Positions 52,960 through 61,750 of a stretch of 64,000 nucleotides of DNA are shown here, piece after piece; the first letter of the stretch is position 1; each line of letters starts with the position of its first letter. This DNA comes from Alphaproteobacteria bacterium. GTDB taxonomy: Bacteria > Pseudomonadota > Alphaproteobacteria > UBA8366 > Aestuariispiraceae. A model generated the notes under the pieces. It ran no database searches and was not told the DNA's origin. It saw only the letters and a program-made list of their open reading frames with translations. The stretch spans positions 9,457-73,456 of the forward strand of contig SPJV01000216.1 of NCBI GenBank assembly GCA_006844765.1, read 5' to 3'. Made by a program: the position numbers and the translations under genes.

Positions 52960-53229
52960 ATGCAAACCACTGGAAAATTCTTCGACGACATCGCCCGTGT
53001 CGCCAATGGCGCCGCCGGCGCGATGAGCGGCATGAGATCCGAGATTGAAGGGATCGTCCGGCAACGCCTGGAACGCCTGATCGCCGATATGGACCTGGTT
53101 CCCCGCGATGAGTTCGAAGCGGTCAAGGCTGTTGCCCAGAAAGCCCGTGAAGAGCAGGAAAAGCTTGAGATCCGGATCACAGAACTGGAAGCCAGTTTAA
53201 AAGCAAAGCAATCGCGCGCAAAGAAATAG
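52960..53229 (+). CDS. ubiK: UbiK-like accessory factor (BMFP/DUF526 family)
   Basis: The 89-residue protein matches the BMFP family end to end: FDDIARVANGAAGAM, then EIEGIVRQRLERLIADMDLVPRDEFEAVKAVAQKAREEQEKLE and a C-terminal coiled coil with Lys-rich tail. In E. coli UbiK helps aerobic ubiquinone synthesis with UbiJ and binds lipids; the Brucella relative has membrane-fusogenic activity in vitro. It forms trimers through the coiled coil. It follows the giant coiled-coil gene by 70 bases and is convergent with the surface-sugar locus. Confidence 0.88.
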   Translation: MQTTGKFFDDIARVANGAAGAMSGMRSEIEGIVRQRLERLIADMDLVPRDEFEAVKAVAQKAREEQEKLEIRITELEASLKAKQSRAKK

Positions 53230-53311
53230 GACCCGACTCGACAGAGGCATTTTCCGGAATTTTTTGGCATAGGTGGCGCCGCAAGAACACCATGGATCAT
53301 GCAAAGGGTCG

Positions 53312-54538
53312 CTATTCTCGACCTATATCCGGCGCAATCGACTGTTGCTCACGCAAATAGACGCCGAGCGCAACAAGAACTATAAATGTTCTGACGCCGT
53401 GTATGTCGTGGAACGTCACGAGTGGCGCAAGTATAGCAAGCGCAATTGGCAACTCAGACAATCCGAAGCCTTGCATGGCTTTGGCGACAAGCCGTAACAG
53501 CGCGCCAAAAACCAGCACACCAAAAACACCGCCTGCCGTTGCGAAGCTCAAAAACGTGTTATGGGGAAAGAAATGCCGTTCCAGGCGCAATGTCTCGTCG
53601 ACTGCAAAGTAGTTTCCGAACTGACCCAAACCGATGCCAAGGCCATAATTCTCTAGAAATCCGGCAACTGAAAACGACCATAACTCCAGTCTAACATGCA
53701 TGGACCTACCAAACCCGTGGAGCCGCTGCAGGTCAACAGCACTCAACGTAACCGCAAGAGTCACGATAAAGAGCACGACGGTCAACGCGGCATAAAGGCC
53801 GAACTTCTTATGCCTGATAAGATTCGGATTCGATCCGAAAAAGCCGCATAAGAGCACGAGCAGTATGAGGCCACCAATCCCCATACCAAGCTTGCTGAGA
53901 GCGATAAGACTAAGCATCGCAGTTAGCGCCGTCACACCGATCATCAAACAAAAATCAGCACTTCTTGATCGCCAGTCTGTTTGGATGGATAGAAGGAAAA
54001 TCAAGCCATACGCGCTCGCGATAATCGTGGTGCGGGGTACGATAAATGAAAGTCCCAAATTGATTTTCTCGGCGGAGTGTTGAATCAGCAACACCATCAA
54101 TGCCACTGCCAATCCAATCAAAATGCTACGGCGACTGGGCAGCGTGACGTGCCATTGCCGCAAAAGCAGAATGGTTAGACAGTAGGTCAGAATAATCGCT
54201 ATGCCTTTCGCAAGCTCCCGCACAGCCCAGCGCCGGTCAAAATCCTGACTAACGCTATCGAGAAGCCATGTGTGCAGTATCATGCCACCCGACAGGATAG
54301 CCACAACGACAAGCGTCTTCCGGAAACGCTGTGGAAACCCATGCATTGCAACACAAAAAACCGCCAAGGTTGGCACGACCAAATCGAGAATGCTGAAATT
54401 CACCTCAAGTGCATAGCCAAAATGGAACGGCAACATGACAACTGAGCTGACCAGAATAAGCCCCCAAAAGAAATCATCACTGGCCCGGGAATTCTTCCAG
54501 AACATCGGTTTCCTGTCTGGTTTGTTTTTCTCAAGCAT
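53312..54538 (-). CDS. O-antigen ligase/polymerase-like membrane protein
   Basis: The 408-residue protein has about eleven hydrophobic segments and a long periplasmic loop near the C-terminal third (about 290-340) with FLENYGLGIGLGQFGNYF and HNTFLSFATAGG. The G-x-G and H-N-T-x-L pattern is that of the WaaL/Wzy/PglL superfamily, which transfers or polymerises lipid-linked glycans on the outer face of the inner membrane. It is the last gene of the minus-strand part of the surface-sugar locus, three bases after neuC, so the substrate probably contains the nonulosonic acid made by its neighbours. Ligase and polymerase roles cannot be told apart here. Confidence 0.8.
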   Translation of the reverse strand: MLEKNKPDRKPMFWKNSRASDDFFWGLILVSSVVMLPFHFGYALEVNFSILDLVVPTLAVFCVAMHGFPQRFRKTLVVVAILSGGMILHTWLLDSVSQDFDRRWAVRELAKGIAIILTYCLTILLLRQWHVTLPSRRSILIGLAVALMVLLIQHSAEKINLGLSFIVPRTTIIASAYGLIFLLSIQTDWRSRSADFCLMIGVTALTAMLSLIALSKLGMGIGGLILLVLLCGFFGSNPNLIRHKKFGLYAALTVVLFIVTLAVTLSAVDLQRLHGFGRSMHVRLELWSFSVAGFLENYGLGIGLGQFGNYFAVDETLRLERHFFPHNTFLSFATAGGVFGVLVFGALLRLVAKAMQGFGLSELPIALAILAPLVTFHDIHGVRTFIVLVALGVYLREQQSIAPDIGRE

Positions 54539-54541
54539 GTA

Positions 54542-55729
54542 TTAGATGGTCGTCCGTTTGCGGATCAGATCAGGAGAGAGTTCTATGCTGCTCAGAATCT
54601 TCGCAACCTTCATACCTGTACCCCCACTCCCATAAGGATTGTCACAATCAGCCGAGCGTTTGCGGAAGTCTGCATCGTAAAGGCATTTACTAATTGCATC
54701 ATATACTTGGGCCGCATCGTAGTCAGCCCGGACAACATTCTCCGCCGACAAGCGACCTGCCTGCCGGGAGCCGACATCAACCGTTGGGCAGCCAAAGGCC
54801 GGGGTTTCCTTGATGCCACTGGATGAATTTCCGACGCAGGCACCAACGCCGCCTCTGCCACATAGGTTTAGAACGCCATGGTAGTTGTAGCGCCCAAGGC
54901 TCTTATGCAGCTGCACATTCGCCAAACCGCGCGCGGCGAACGCTTCCAACGTGCTGATAATGCGTCGACCGCCAGCATCGTTATTCGGATAGGTCAGTAG
55001 GCACATGACCCCTTCGGAGGCCAGTTTCTCAATGGCTTCCAGAGATGGCGCAAGCTGCGCTTCTGCCGCCTCAAACTGTGTTGTAACAGAGTGCTGCGTG
55101 AACAAAACGAGCGGTTGAGCCGGATCGATACCATACTGGCCCGCCAACTCATCAGCTGTCGCAAAATTCCCATCTGTGATCAGGTCAATCGACGGGAAGC
55201 CAACGTTGAAAACTCGCCAGTCCTCTTCACCCATGGCCCGAATTCGACGGGCTGCATCTTCGTTTGTCGTGAAATGAAGATGGGCAAGCTTTGTCATCGC
55301 ATGACGAACCATATCGTCGAGCGCCCCACCTTCCGTGACATCCCCGCCTTCGATATGCGCGGTCGGAATCCCCATTTGAGAGCCGGCGATCATCGCAGCA
55401 AAGCCTTCGAACCGGTCGGCGTAGACAACAAGGAGGTCGGGTCGAATACGATCCAGTTCTTCCGCCATTGAAATCGTGCCGGTTCCGATTGCCCGGGCCG
55501 TTGCATAAAGCGTGTCAGTCGCCAGATCGATCTGCACTTCACCATCGATCGAAAATCCGTCACGCTCGATCTCCATCCGAGTTGCCCCGAAATTTGGATC
55601 GAGATGCGCGCCCGAAACGATGAGCTTGTGATCAATCTCCGGATGCGCGGCCAAAGCCCTGAGGATTGGAAACTGAAGGCCGTATTCGGCGCGATTTCCA
55701 GTAAACACAGCTATCTTGCGTCGGTTCAT
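54542..55729 (-). CDS. neuC: UDP-GlcNAc 2-epimerase, hydrolysing (NeuC/LegG type)
   Basis: The 395-residue enzyme begins MNRRKIAVFTGNRAEYGLQFPIL, the typical N-terminus of hydrolysing NeuC-type epimerases that release the 2-epimer (ManNAc or its 6-deoxy derivative) for nonulosonic acid synthesis. Later blocks include TAHIEGGDVTEGGALDDMVRHAMTKLAHLHF and CVGNSSSGIKETPAFGCPTVDVGSRQAGR, with the UDP-binding Ser-rich loop. GGAGG stands seven bases before ATG 55729. That ATG overlaps the stop of the upstream epimerase gene (TGATG), so the genes are coupled. Confidence 0.9.
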   Translation of the reverse strand: MNRRKIAVFTGNRAEYGLQFPILRALAAHPEIDHKLIVSGAHLDPNFGATRMEIERDGFSIDGEVQIDLATDTLYATARAIGTGTISMAEELDRIRPDLLVVYADRFEGFAAMIAGSQMGIPTAHIEGGDVTEGGALDDMVRHAMTKLAHLHFTTNEDAARRIRAMGEEDWRVFNVGFPSIDLITDGNFATADELAGQYGIDPAQPLVLFTQHSVTTQFEAAEAQLAPSLEAIEKLASEGVMCLLTYPNNDAGGRRIISTLEAFAARGLANVQLHKSLGRYNYHGVLNLCGRGGVGACVGNSSSGIKETPAFGCPTVDVGSRQAGRLSAENVVRADYDAAQVYDAISKCLYDADFRKRSADCDNPYGSGGTGMKVAKILSSIELSPDLIRKRTTI

Positions 55730-56541
55730 CAATTAACCTCCGGCCCGCATGCGGCCATTCTTTCTATTCCCTCGGCAAGGGATGTTTCAGGGCGCCAACC
55801 AGTCAATTCTGTTGTCTTTTGAGGATCGAGGATCAACCGGGAATACCGCCCTGACGGATTTGAGGAAGGACATATCCGATCTTCATCGAGTCCGAAAGCC
55901 GTCAGCACGGTTCGTGCAAGATCACGCACGGATTCTCCCGCCCCCGTGCCAAGGTTAAACCGCCCCGGGACCAGTGCGTTTCCGAGCATCAAGACACCGG
56001 CAGCGGCATCGTCTACCCACAGATAATCGCGCACCGGCTCTAAATCCCGAACCTGTACATAGCCGGTATCCCGCACTGTTCGGAATATGTCGGACAATAC
56101 CGAACGCTCAGACATGCCCGGTCCGAACAAATTGGCCAATCGCGCAATGGTCCCGCCTTTGGTGGCGAAAATCTCTTCGCGGGCCAATTTTGTTCGGGCG
56201 TAGTCATTTGGGGGGTTCGGTTGATCATGGTCAGGGTCACGGGGATCTTTACCGCTATCGCCATAGACCAAGGCTGTGGAGCAATACACCATCCCCCGCC
56301 ATGGCATTTCCGCCAAGGCCGCGCAGGCTGCATCCAAGCTCGGGTCCCTCTCCGCCTCAACAGACGGCTCACCGACATGAAGCAGGATTTCGTCTCCATC
56401 GGGCTCAAGACTACCGGCGGGTATTCGCCTTAGAGAGACGGCGCGACAAGCAATCCCATGTGACGCGCAATATGCGGTAATCGCGGAGCCCAAAAACCCG
56501 GATGCGCCGGTAACAACAAAGCGCGATTCGTTAATCGACAT
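55729..56541 (-). CDS. NAD-dependent nucleotide-sugar epimerase/dehydratase (SDR)
   Basis: I start at ATG 56541, inside the end of the NeuB-type gene; the frame is open to 56589. The 270-residue protein has the Rossmann motif VVTGASGFLGSAI, the catalytic YxxxK as YARTK (in NPPNDYARTKLAREEI) and an upstream Ser/Thr in YCSTALVYGD. It resembles extended SDR epimerases and dehydratases that modify UDP- or GDP-linked sugars. It is short for the family (usual 300-330), mostly at the C-terminus. It is coupled to neuC by a one-base overlap and overlaps neuB by 11 bases. The role in sugar assembly is clear from position, but the exact reaction is not. Confidence 0.8.
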   Translation of the reverse strand: MSINESRFVVTGASGFLGSAITAYCASHGIACRAVSLRRIPAGSLEPDGDEILLHVGEPSVEAERDPSLDAACAALAEMPWRGMVYCSTALVYGDSGKDPRDPDHDQPNPPNDYARTKLAREEIFATKGGTIARLANLFGPGMSERSVLSDIFRTVRDTGYVQVRDLEPVRDYLWVDDAAAGVLMLGNALVPGRFNLGTGAGESVRDLARTVLTAFGLDEDRICPSSNPSGRYSRLILDPQKTTELTGWRPETSLAEGIERMAACGPEVN

Positions 56542-57577
56542 TGAATCCAGCGATTTGTTCCGGGCGCAAATGTACGTCGGCCGGCACATCTTCCGTCACA
56601 GTAGCACCCAAAAGGCTTTCGAAATGCTCCGCGCCAATCGGCCCCGTGCCCGGGCGTTTGACCCAGATATTTTCACGGCTCAGGGCGTCACCCGCCTTTA
56701 TCGGTGCAATTGAGACAACTGTCGCGTAAGCGAAATCAATGACGGGCTGCTCCTCTGGCAGAATGGTCTTGGCACCGCCACGCGCCTGCCAGACAGCGCG
56801 ACTGCCATCAATGAGGTCTCTCAATTCGTCAGGTTCAATTGAAATGCCCGTGTCGGGACCGGCCCATTCACGGGATATAGTGAAGTGCTTTTCCAAGATC
56901 GATGCACCAAGAGCGACCGCACCCAGGCATGTCCAGATATTCATAGAATGGTCCGAGAGACCGACCAGAAGACCCGGGAAATTATCTAGAAGATCGTTAA
57001 TACCGCCCAGTCGAACCTTTTCATACGGCGTCGGATACATACTGGTGCAATGAAGCAGGGCCAACGGAACATCGTATTCCTGTATCGCAGCCACCGATTT
57101 GGCGATCGCTGGAATATCATTCATACCGGTCGACAAAATGATGGGCTTACCCATTGAGGCAACATGCTTAAGCAGGGGCACGTTATTGCACTCGCCGGAA
57201 CCAATCTTGAAAGCAGGCACACCCATATCGTCCAGCCGATCAGCGGCCTCACGAGAAAACGGTGTTGAAAGATAGATAAGACCTTTTTCAGTACAATAGG
57301 ATTGTACGCGCCGCTCCTCATCCTCGCTCAACTCGCATCGCTTGATGATGTCCCAGAGCTTTTCGGATGAAATTTCCCCGGGTGTCATATCCGTCGGCAC
57401 CATCTCCTTATCAGTGATGTGACATTGGAACTTCACCACTTCGGCGCCCGCTGCCGCTGCAGCATCGACCATTTGCAGAGCCTTCCCGATATCCCCTTCG
57501 TGATTGATGCCGACCTCGGCAATAACGAACGGAGGGTTATCAGGTCCAATAACGCGGTCACCGATTTTAAAGATCAT
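56531..57577 (-). CDS. neuB: Nonulosonic acid synthase (NeuB/LegI/PseI family)
   Basis: NeuB-type enzymes condense phosphoenolpyruvate with a 2-acetamido mannose derivative to form sialic, legionaminic or pseudaminic acid. The start at ATG 57577 has GGAAGG about six bases upstream. The 348-residue protein carries FVIAEVGINHEGDIGKAL, VVKFQCHITDKEM, YLSTPFS, FKIGSGECNN, ILSTGMN, LLHCTSMYPTP and EKHFTISREWAGPDTG, then a C-terminal antifreeze-like SAF domain (about 290-348). Motifs do not decide which sugar is made. It leads the minus-strand sugar operon: NeuB, SDR, NeuC, ligase-like protein. Confidence 0.92.
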   Translation of the reverse strand: MIFKIGDRVIGPDNPPFVIAEVGINHEGDIGKALQMVDAAAAAGAEVVKFQCHITDKEMVPTDMTPGEISSEKLWDIIKRCELSEDEERRVQSYCTEKGLIYLSTPFSREAADRLDDMGVPAFKIGSGECNNVPLLKHVASMGKPIILSTGMNDIPAIAKSVAAIQEYDVPLALLHCTSMYPTPYEKVRLGGINDLLDNFPGLLVGLSDHSMNIWTCLGAVALGASILEKHFTISREWAGPDTGISIEPDELRDLIDGSRAVWQARGGAKTILPEEQPVIDFAYATVVSIAPIKAGDALSRENIWVKRPGTGPIGAEHFESLLGATVTEDVPADVHLRPEQIAGFNVD

Positions 57578-57995
57578 TGCTGCCTTCCCGATACGCCTGT
57601 TCCGACACGTCCCCTCGGCCACCGATGTCGACGCGCCAAGACAGACCTTGATTTAGTGCTAGTGTATTTTTAGACCCTAATCAATCAACGCCGCCAAGAA
57701 CCCACTAATCATACTGTGCTGCCGTTGTTGAGGCTGTGGGGTAGCAGACAAATTTGTAGACTTTTCCATCATCTCCACAGGCCCGTTATCACCGTAAACT
57801 TCCGCCAGCATCAGACCGCCATACGCCTAATGGGGTTGCTCGGAATGTTTTTTACACAATCCAGTAACCGATAACCCCTTCGGCCTTGAAGCCGTTTCTC
57901 AGCTTATACAGTTACGCGGCCTCATACTACATTAGACGACAGAGTCACTCGATGAAGATATTGTCCATGAAGCGGCCCCACAAAGTTGAATCCGG
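57578..57995. other. 418-base gap holding an IS remnant
   Basis: The gap between the two minus-strand genes is mostly filled by the decayed transposase described separately (57677-57985). The rest holds the probable promoter of the neuB operon, which I cannot pinpoint. Confidence 0.6.
57677..57985 (-). pseudogene. Decayed IS3-family transposase (orfB 3' fragment)
   Basis: Read on the minus strand from about 57985, the translation gives RFMDNIFIE followed by a stop, then in shifted frames YEAA-LYKLRNGFKAEGVIGYWI and AYGGLMLAEVYGDNGPVEMMEKSTNLSATPQPQQ, ending FLAALID. These follow, in order, the end of IS3-family integrase domains (MDNxFIERLWRSLKYE, then the N-x-R-P-H-S-x-L-G-G-x-T-P-x-x-x-Y region and a Gln-rich tail). 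Several stops and frameshifts prove it is dead. No inverted terminal repeats are visible. Confidence 0.75.
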
Positions 57996-58907
57996 CTAAC
58001 CAGTCGACCTCGCCCATGACCTTGGGTCTATCAATGCTCTATCCGGCCCAGCCAAGAATTGAGAAACAACATGCTCAACATCCTCACCACAATGTACAAC
58101 TTTGGAATAGGCAGCTGAAATCATAGTAAATTCGTCCAATTGATCGCAGCTCAACACGCCGACCACCGCGTCCACTTTCCGCAGTGATTGCAAGACCTGT
58201 GCAATTACGAGAGACGAAACAGGCAAGCCAAGGCTTCTCGCAGCACCGTGCAACGCATCGACAATGTCACCCAGCGCAGAGAATTGGGCGGGCAACCGTT
58301 CCCGGTTGAGGAGAAGCATTCCTTGAAGGAACAAACTTCTTACAACGTATTTCACGCGTCGGCGCGGATCTTCACAAAGTTTCGAATCCAGCAATCGCCT
58401 GTCCACTACGCTCGCAGGCAGTTGTGCAATCTGGCAATGTTCAGAAGCCGCAATGGCATTTTCGACATCCGCCGGGCTGTATCCCGAAACGCCAATCGAA
58501 CCAATCCGCCCATCAACGCGTTCACTCAGTAATGCATCCCGCACAGCCTCCCGACAGAAATCAGCGCTGTTATGGCAAAGAACATAATCTAGTGAATCCA
58601 GTCCCAGCGCAGACCGGGATGCATCGACAGCTGAAGTGACGGTTTTTGCCACATCAACATCTGGAATATTTGAGATATCCGGGATTTTGCTCGCGATGGC
58701 CGGCTTGTGCCCCGATCGGGTCAACCAGGCGCCGATCCTTGCTTCAGAGTCACCATAAATGCGGGCGGTATCAAACTTTCGAATTCCCAGTTCCCAGGCC
58801 CGATCCAAAATTCTTTCGGATTCGGCGACAGACATGGGCTCGGTAGCCAGCCCGTACCTCATTCCCAACTGTACGGTCCCAAGCCAAAGTCGTTCAATCA
58901 TCATCAC
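57996..58907 (-). CDS. Aldo/keto reductase family protein
   Basis: The 303-residue protein opens RLWLGTVQLGMRYGL and has the TIM-barrel marks of aldo/keto reductases: ELGIRKFDTARIYGDSEARIGAWL (catalytic Asp and Tyr), ASKIPD with the Lys, DYVLCHNSAD with the His, and GSIGVSGYSPADVENAI. Relatives are common in surface-sugar clusters, where they reduce or oxidise sugar intermediates. It ends at the IS remnant and is divergent from the sulfotransferase. The C-terminus departs from the family consensus, and the substrate is unknown. Three consecutive Met codons make the start ambiguous by two residues. Confidence 0.85.
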   Translation of the reverse strand: MMMIERLWLGTVQLGMRYGLATEPMSVAESERILDRAWELGIRKFDTARIYGDSEARIGAWLTRSGHKPAIASKIPDISNIPDVDVAKTVTSAVDASRSALGLDSLDYVLCHNSADFCREAVRDALLSERVDGRIGSIGVSGYSPADVENAIAASEHCQIAQLPASVVDRRLLDSKLCEDPRRRVKYVVRSLFLQGMLLLNRERLPAQFSALGDIVDALHGAARSLGLPVSSLVIAQVLQSLRKVDAVVGVLSCDQLDEFTMISAAYSKVVHCGEDVEHVVSQFLAGPDRALIDPRSWARSTG

Positions 58908-59346
58908 TTCGCTTCACGTCACTATGCACATTGACAACACTCCAACGACCAAATAGACATCGAAATCGGTTGGGCATCGATCCACCCGGCCTGCGGTAGC
59001 ATGGAAAAATTACGTAGCATGGAAAAATTACACTGTGCAAACGTCTATCGGTTCCGTGCCGTAAAAATACCAGAGATGTGAAAATACCCGAGCAGCATTA
59101 ATGCCGGAACTGGATCGATCAGAGATTTCTTCGCAGCCGGTCTCGCGTGGTATGTCTATCCATAGTCATGGGCGATCAAGTGGTCTTCCAACCAAAGGCT
59201 CATTCGATCGCCATGCCCAGGATCGTATTCTTAAAAGAAATCACCGTTTTTCGTTTAGCGCTCCCGAACTTGGCTTCTCTATGGACGAAGTCGCTTGACC
59301 GGATGTTCAAGAAACTGTCCCGAGCGCAAGAAATTAATGTGTGGGT
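58908..59346. other. AT-rich divergent region with an 18-bp repeat
   Basis: About 440 bases of lower GC content lie between the aldo/keto reductase and the sulfotransferase. Apart from the direct repeat at 58996-59031, I see no gene; short open frames at 59101-59350 have no family resemblance. Promoters for both divergent genes should lie here. Confidence 0.45.
58996..59031. repeat. 18-bp direct repeat, two exact copies
   Basis: GTAGCATGGAAAAATTAC occurs at 58996-59013 and 59014-59031 back to back in the divergent AT-rich region. Possible operator duplication or replication slippage. Confidence 0.88.
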
Positions 59347-60249
59347 ATGATGTCTGATTCCACGTCTACGATTATAATTTCCGGCCCGCCAAGATCGGGA
59401 ACGACTATGTTTTCAGCGATGCTTGACGGGCATCCTGAATTAAACTGGCTCCCCGATGAAGCGTTTTTTCTCGAGCACATCTATAAGCTTGGCAAAACCG
59501 GTGACCTACCTTTGTTGGTAAAAGCATCCAAAAGCAACATCGACTATTTTCTACGGGGGTTGGAAAATCGTTGGATTATGCCAGATTTCTCAAAGCCTCT
59601 GGTTGATTTTCCCGACCTCGCCGTTCCCTGGTCACAGGAGATTTTTCTGAGAGAGCTCAATGCACTGAAATCGTGCGAGAGTATCGCCGATGTTTGGTCT
59701 GTGCTCGTTTCGGCGTATGTATTGGCGATGGGGCAGAGGAAACGTCGCTTTTTTTGCGCGAAAGCTGCGGATTTCGGAAGATCAGTATTTGGAGCATTGG
59801 AGCACCTGCCAAATTCATACGGCATTGTAATTGTCAGAAACCCTATTAACACTCTTAACAGCATCAAGCGTTACCGAGAAAAGGGCGGGTATAAGCTTCT
59901 CACCTGGCCGACGCTTCTCGAGACAATAAGGGAAATGAACGAGCTGGCGAGCTATATCGCAAACCTATCCGCCGAGATGCGGAATAGAGTTTTTGTATTG
60001 CGGTATGAAGATATTGTAAGTGGGAAGAAACAAGAAATGTCGAAAGTGGCACAGTTTTTAAACATCCCTTTTTCTGAATCATTGCTCATTCCATCGATGC
60101 TGGGACGCGAATGGACAAGCAACTCTAGCTTTATTGAGCATGCAGGTACGCAACGCCCCCCTTCAGAGAGACCTTTCATTCTCAGTGAAGATGAGGTTTC
60201 CATTATAGATCAAGGCCTTGAACAATTCCGAACAGTGTTTTCGTATTAG
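59347..60249 (+). CDS. Sulfotransferase family protein in the sugar locus
   Basis: The 300-residue protein starts with the PAPS-binding loop IIISGPPRSGTTMFSAMLDGHPEL (about 8-31), and has the 3'-phosphate Arg/Ser region in IVIVRNPINTLNSIKRY. It ends in helices with RYEDIVSGKKQEMSKVAQFL, typical of the Sulfotransfer_3-type. It would transfer sulfate from PAPS to a sugar hydroxyl, giving a sulfated surface glycan. ATG 59347 or 59350 is likely the start; the frame begins at GTG 59341. Base composition is clearly more AT-rich than the flanking genes, which suggests separate acquisition. Confidence 0.82.
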   Translation: MMSDSTSTIIISGPPRSGTTMFSAMLDGHPELNWLPDEAFFLEHIYKLGKTGDLPLLVKASKSNIDYFLRGLENRWIMPDFSKPLVDFPDLAVPWSQEIFLRELNALKSCESIADVWSVLVSAYVLAMGQRKRRFFCAKAADFGRSVFGALEHLPNSYGIVIVRNPINTLNSIKRYREKGGYKLLTWPTLLETIREMNELASYIANLSAEMRNRVFVLRYEDIVSGKKQEMSKVAQFLNIPFSESLLIPSMLGREWTSNSSFIEHAGTQRPPSERPFILSEDEVSIIDQGLEQFRTVFSY

Positions 60250-60686
60250 AACCCTGACGACACGAATTAATGTGCTTTCCACAAAAGCTCCCACAACATT
60301 GGTTTTGTCACTACATATTTTCACTCTGTGCAAACACGCCTCGAAAGCTATCGTTTGTGATTTTAAGGCATCCTGTTCATTCTTTGCTGGCGTTCCGCAT
60401 ATGAATTTCTAGAGGCGGGCCCAATTTAACGGAATACGGCCCGAACCCAATTCCTCCTTTAACAGAGTTATTCAACGCTAAGCGTAAAACAAAGAAATCT
60501 GAGAGGTATGGAAAGGTTATTTGATTGAGCAACTGTACAAAACGACGAAACGGCGAATACGAGTCTCTTAGACTGGCGAGAGGGTTCGTTTAGAATACCA
60601 GAAACTGCTTTGCGTGGTGTTTCACCAGAGTTCTTCTATCAACGCAGATTAATCGCAAAATCTACAATTTTCTTCCCAGCGTATCA
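60250..60686. other. AT-rich region, no intact gene
   Basis: About 440 bases with low GC and no intact gene. From about 60568 to 60690 one frame stays open (LDWREGSFRIPETALRGVSPEFFYQ...) until TGA 60688-60690, while the small ORF continues in another frame, which hints at a frameshifted remnant. Confidence 0.4.
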
Positions 60687-60995
60687 GTGATTAAGGATGA
60701 GTTGAAACTGCCGACATATCTGCGAAGAGCGATTGATGGGCAGCATGATGCTGAAACCATCACCTATGAAGCAAAAAGGCTTATGGCAGCTATTTCTGCC
60801 TGCTCGTTTTATATGAAAGAGTTTGACTATTTTGATCTCAATCTATTCTCAAGTACGTCGGTTCAAGCTGCGCGTATTTCTCAAATAGTTAACCTCTCAC
60901 CCAGGGAAACACTGGACGGGGATGTATGCTTTAGAGATATGATCACCAAACACGGTATTTCTTCGTCAAACAGTGTGGAGCACGCAAAACCATGA
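60687..60995 (+). CDS. Small hypothetical protein or gene remnant, overlapping hisF
   Basis: The 102-residue frame starts at a GTG and ends in a TGA that overlaps the next start (ATG 60992), the kind of coupling seen in operons. The sequence is helical and acidic (RRAIDGQHDAETITYEAKRLMAAIS, then FYMKEFDYFDLNLFSS) without known motifs. Upstream, another frame is open up to TGA 60688, so this could be the 3' end of a larger frameshifted gene. No ribosome binding site is obvious. I cannot name a function. Confidence 0.4.
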   Translation: MIKDELKLPTYLRRAIDGQHDAETITYEAKRLMAAISACSFYMKEFDYFDLNLFSSTSVQAARISQIVNLSPRETLDGDVCFRDMITKHGISSSNSVEHAKP

Positions 60996-61750
60996 TGCCT
61001 GTCAGGGTAATCTCACGGCTCGACATCAAAGGGCCGAATGTTATCAAGGGCATACATCTGGAGGGCCTGAGAGTTGTGGGCAATCCCGGTCAGATGGCCC
61101 ATGAGTACTATAAGGGCACTGCGGACGAAATCGTCTATATGGACGTCGTTGCCTCCTTATACGGTCGAAACAGTATTCTGAACGTGGTCGAAGAAGCGGC
61201 GCAGGAGATATTCGTTCCGCTGTCAGTCGGGGGCGGCATCCGGACCGAGGCCGATATTGTGACGGCGCTGCGCAGTGGCGCCGACAAAGTCGCGATCAAC
61301 ACCTTGGCGACCGAGCGCCCGGAATTTCTGCGAGAAGCGTCCAGAAGCTTCGGCTCCCAGTGCATCGTGCTTTCCATTGAAGCAAAGCGCCGTGGCCCAA
61401 ATCAGTGGGAGGTTCTGACCAACAACGGTCGGGAAAAGACCGGCCGCGATGTCTTGGATTGGGTTCGCGAAGCCGAGGACCTGGGCGCTGGCGAGGTTCT
61501 TCTAACGTCAGTCGATTGTGAGGGCACGAAGAAAGGCTTCGACATTGAACTGGTCGGCGCGGTTCGTGATGCCGTCTCAATTCCTGTCATTGCGAGTGGC
61601 GGGGCCGGCAAACCGGGCGATGTCATCGACTTAATCACAGCAACTGGATGCGAAGCCGTATGTTGCGCATCGATCTTTCATTACGGTATTTGCTCCGTTG
61701 TGGAACTGAAGAAAATGCTTTCAGAAGCAGGGATTCCAGTACGCCAATGA
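60992..61750 (+). CDS. hisF: HisF-like cyclase subunit of the sugar-amidation pathway
   Basis: The 252-residue TIM-barrel protein follows HisF: VISRLDIKG with D11, VGGGIRTEADIVTALRSGADKVAINT, and VIASGGAGKPGDV. Two features set it apart from the histidine enzyme: the segment after D11 is shortened (GPNVIKG instead of DGRVVKG), and the second catalytic Asp position is E130 (LSIEAKR). With HisH-like and WbpG-like genes coupled downstream it matches the HisF2 of Pseudomonas O-antigen loci, where HisH/HisF supply ammonia to WbpG to make acetamidino sugars. It is therefore probably not for histidine synthesis. Confidence 0.88.
   Translation: MMPVRVISRLDIKGPNVIKGIHLEGLRVVGNPGQMAHEYYKGTADEIVYMDVVASLYGRNSILNVVEEAAQEIFVPLSVGGGIRTEADIVTALRSGADKVAINTLATERPEFLREASRSFGSQCIVLSIEAKRRGPNQWEVLTNNGREKTGRDVLDWVREAEDLGAGEVLLTSVDCEGTKKGFDIELVGAVRDAVSIPVIASGGAGKPGDVIDLITATGCEAVCCASIFHYGICSVVELKKMLSEAGIPVRQ

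Noticed and set aside
59101..59350. Two short overlapping frames before the sulfotransferase
   Set aside because: No ribosome binding sites and no similarity noticed; AT-rich divergent promoter region is the simpler reading.
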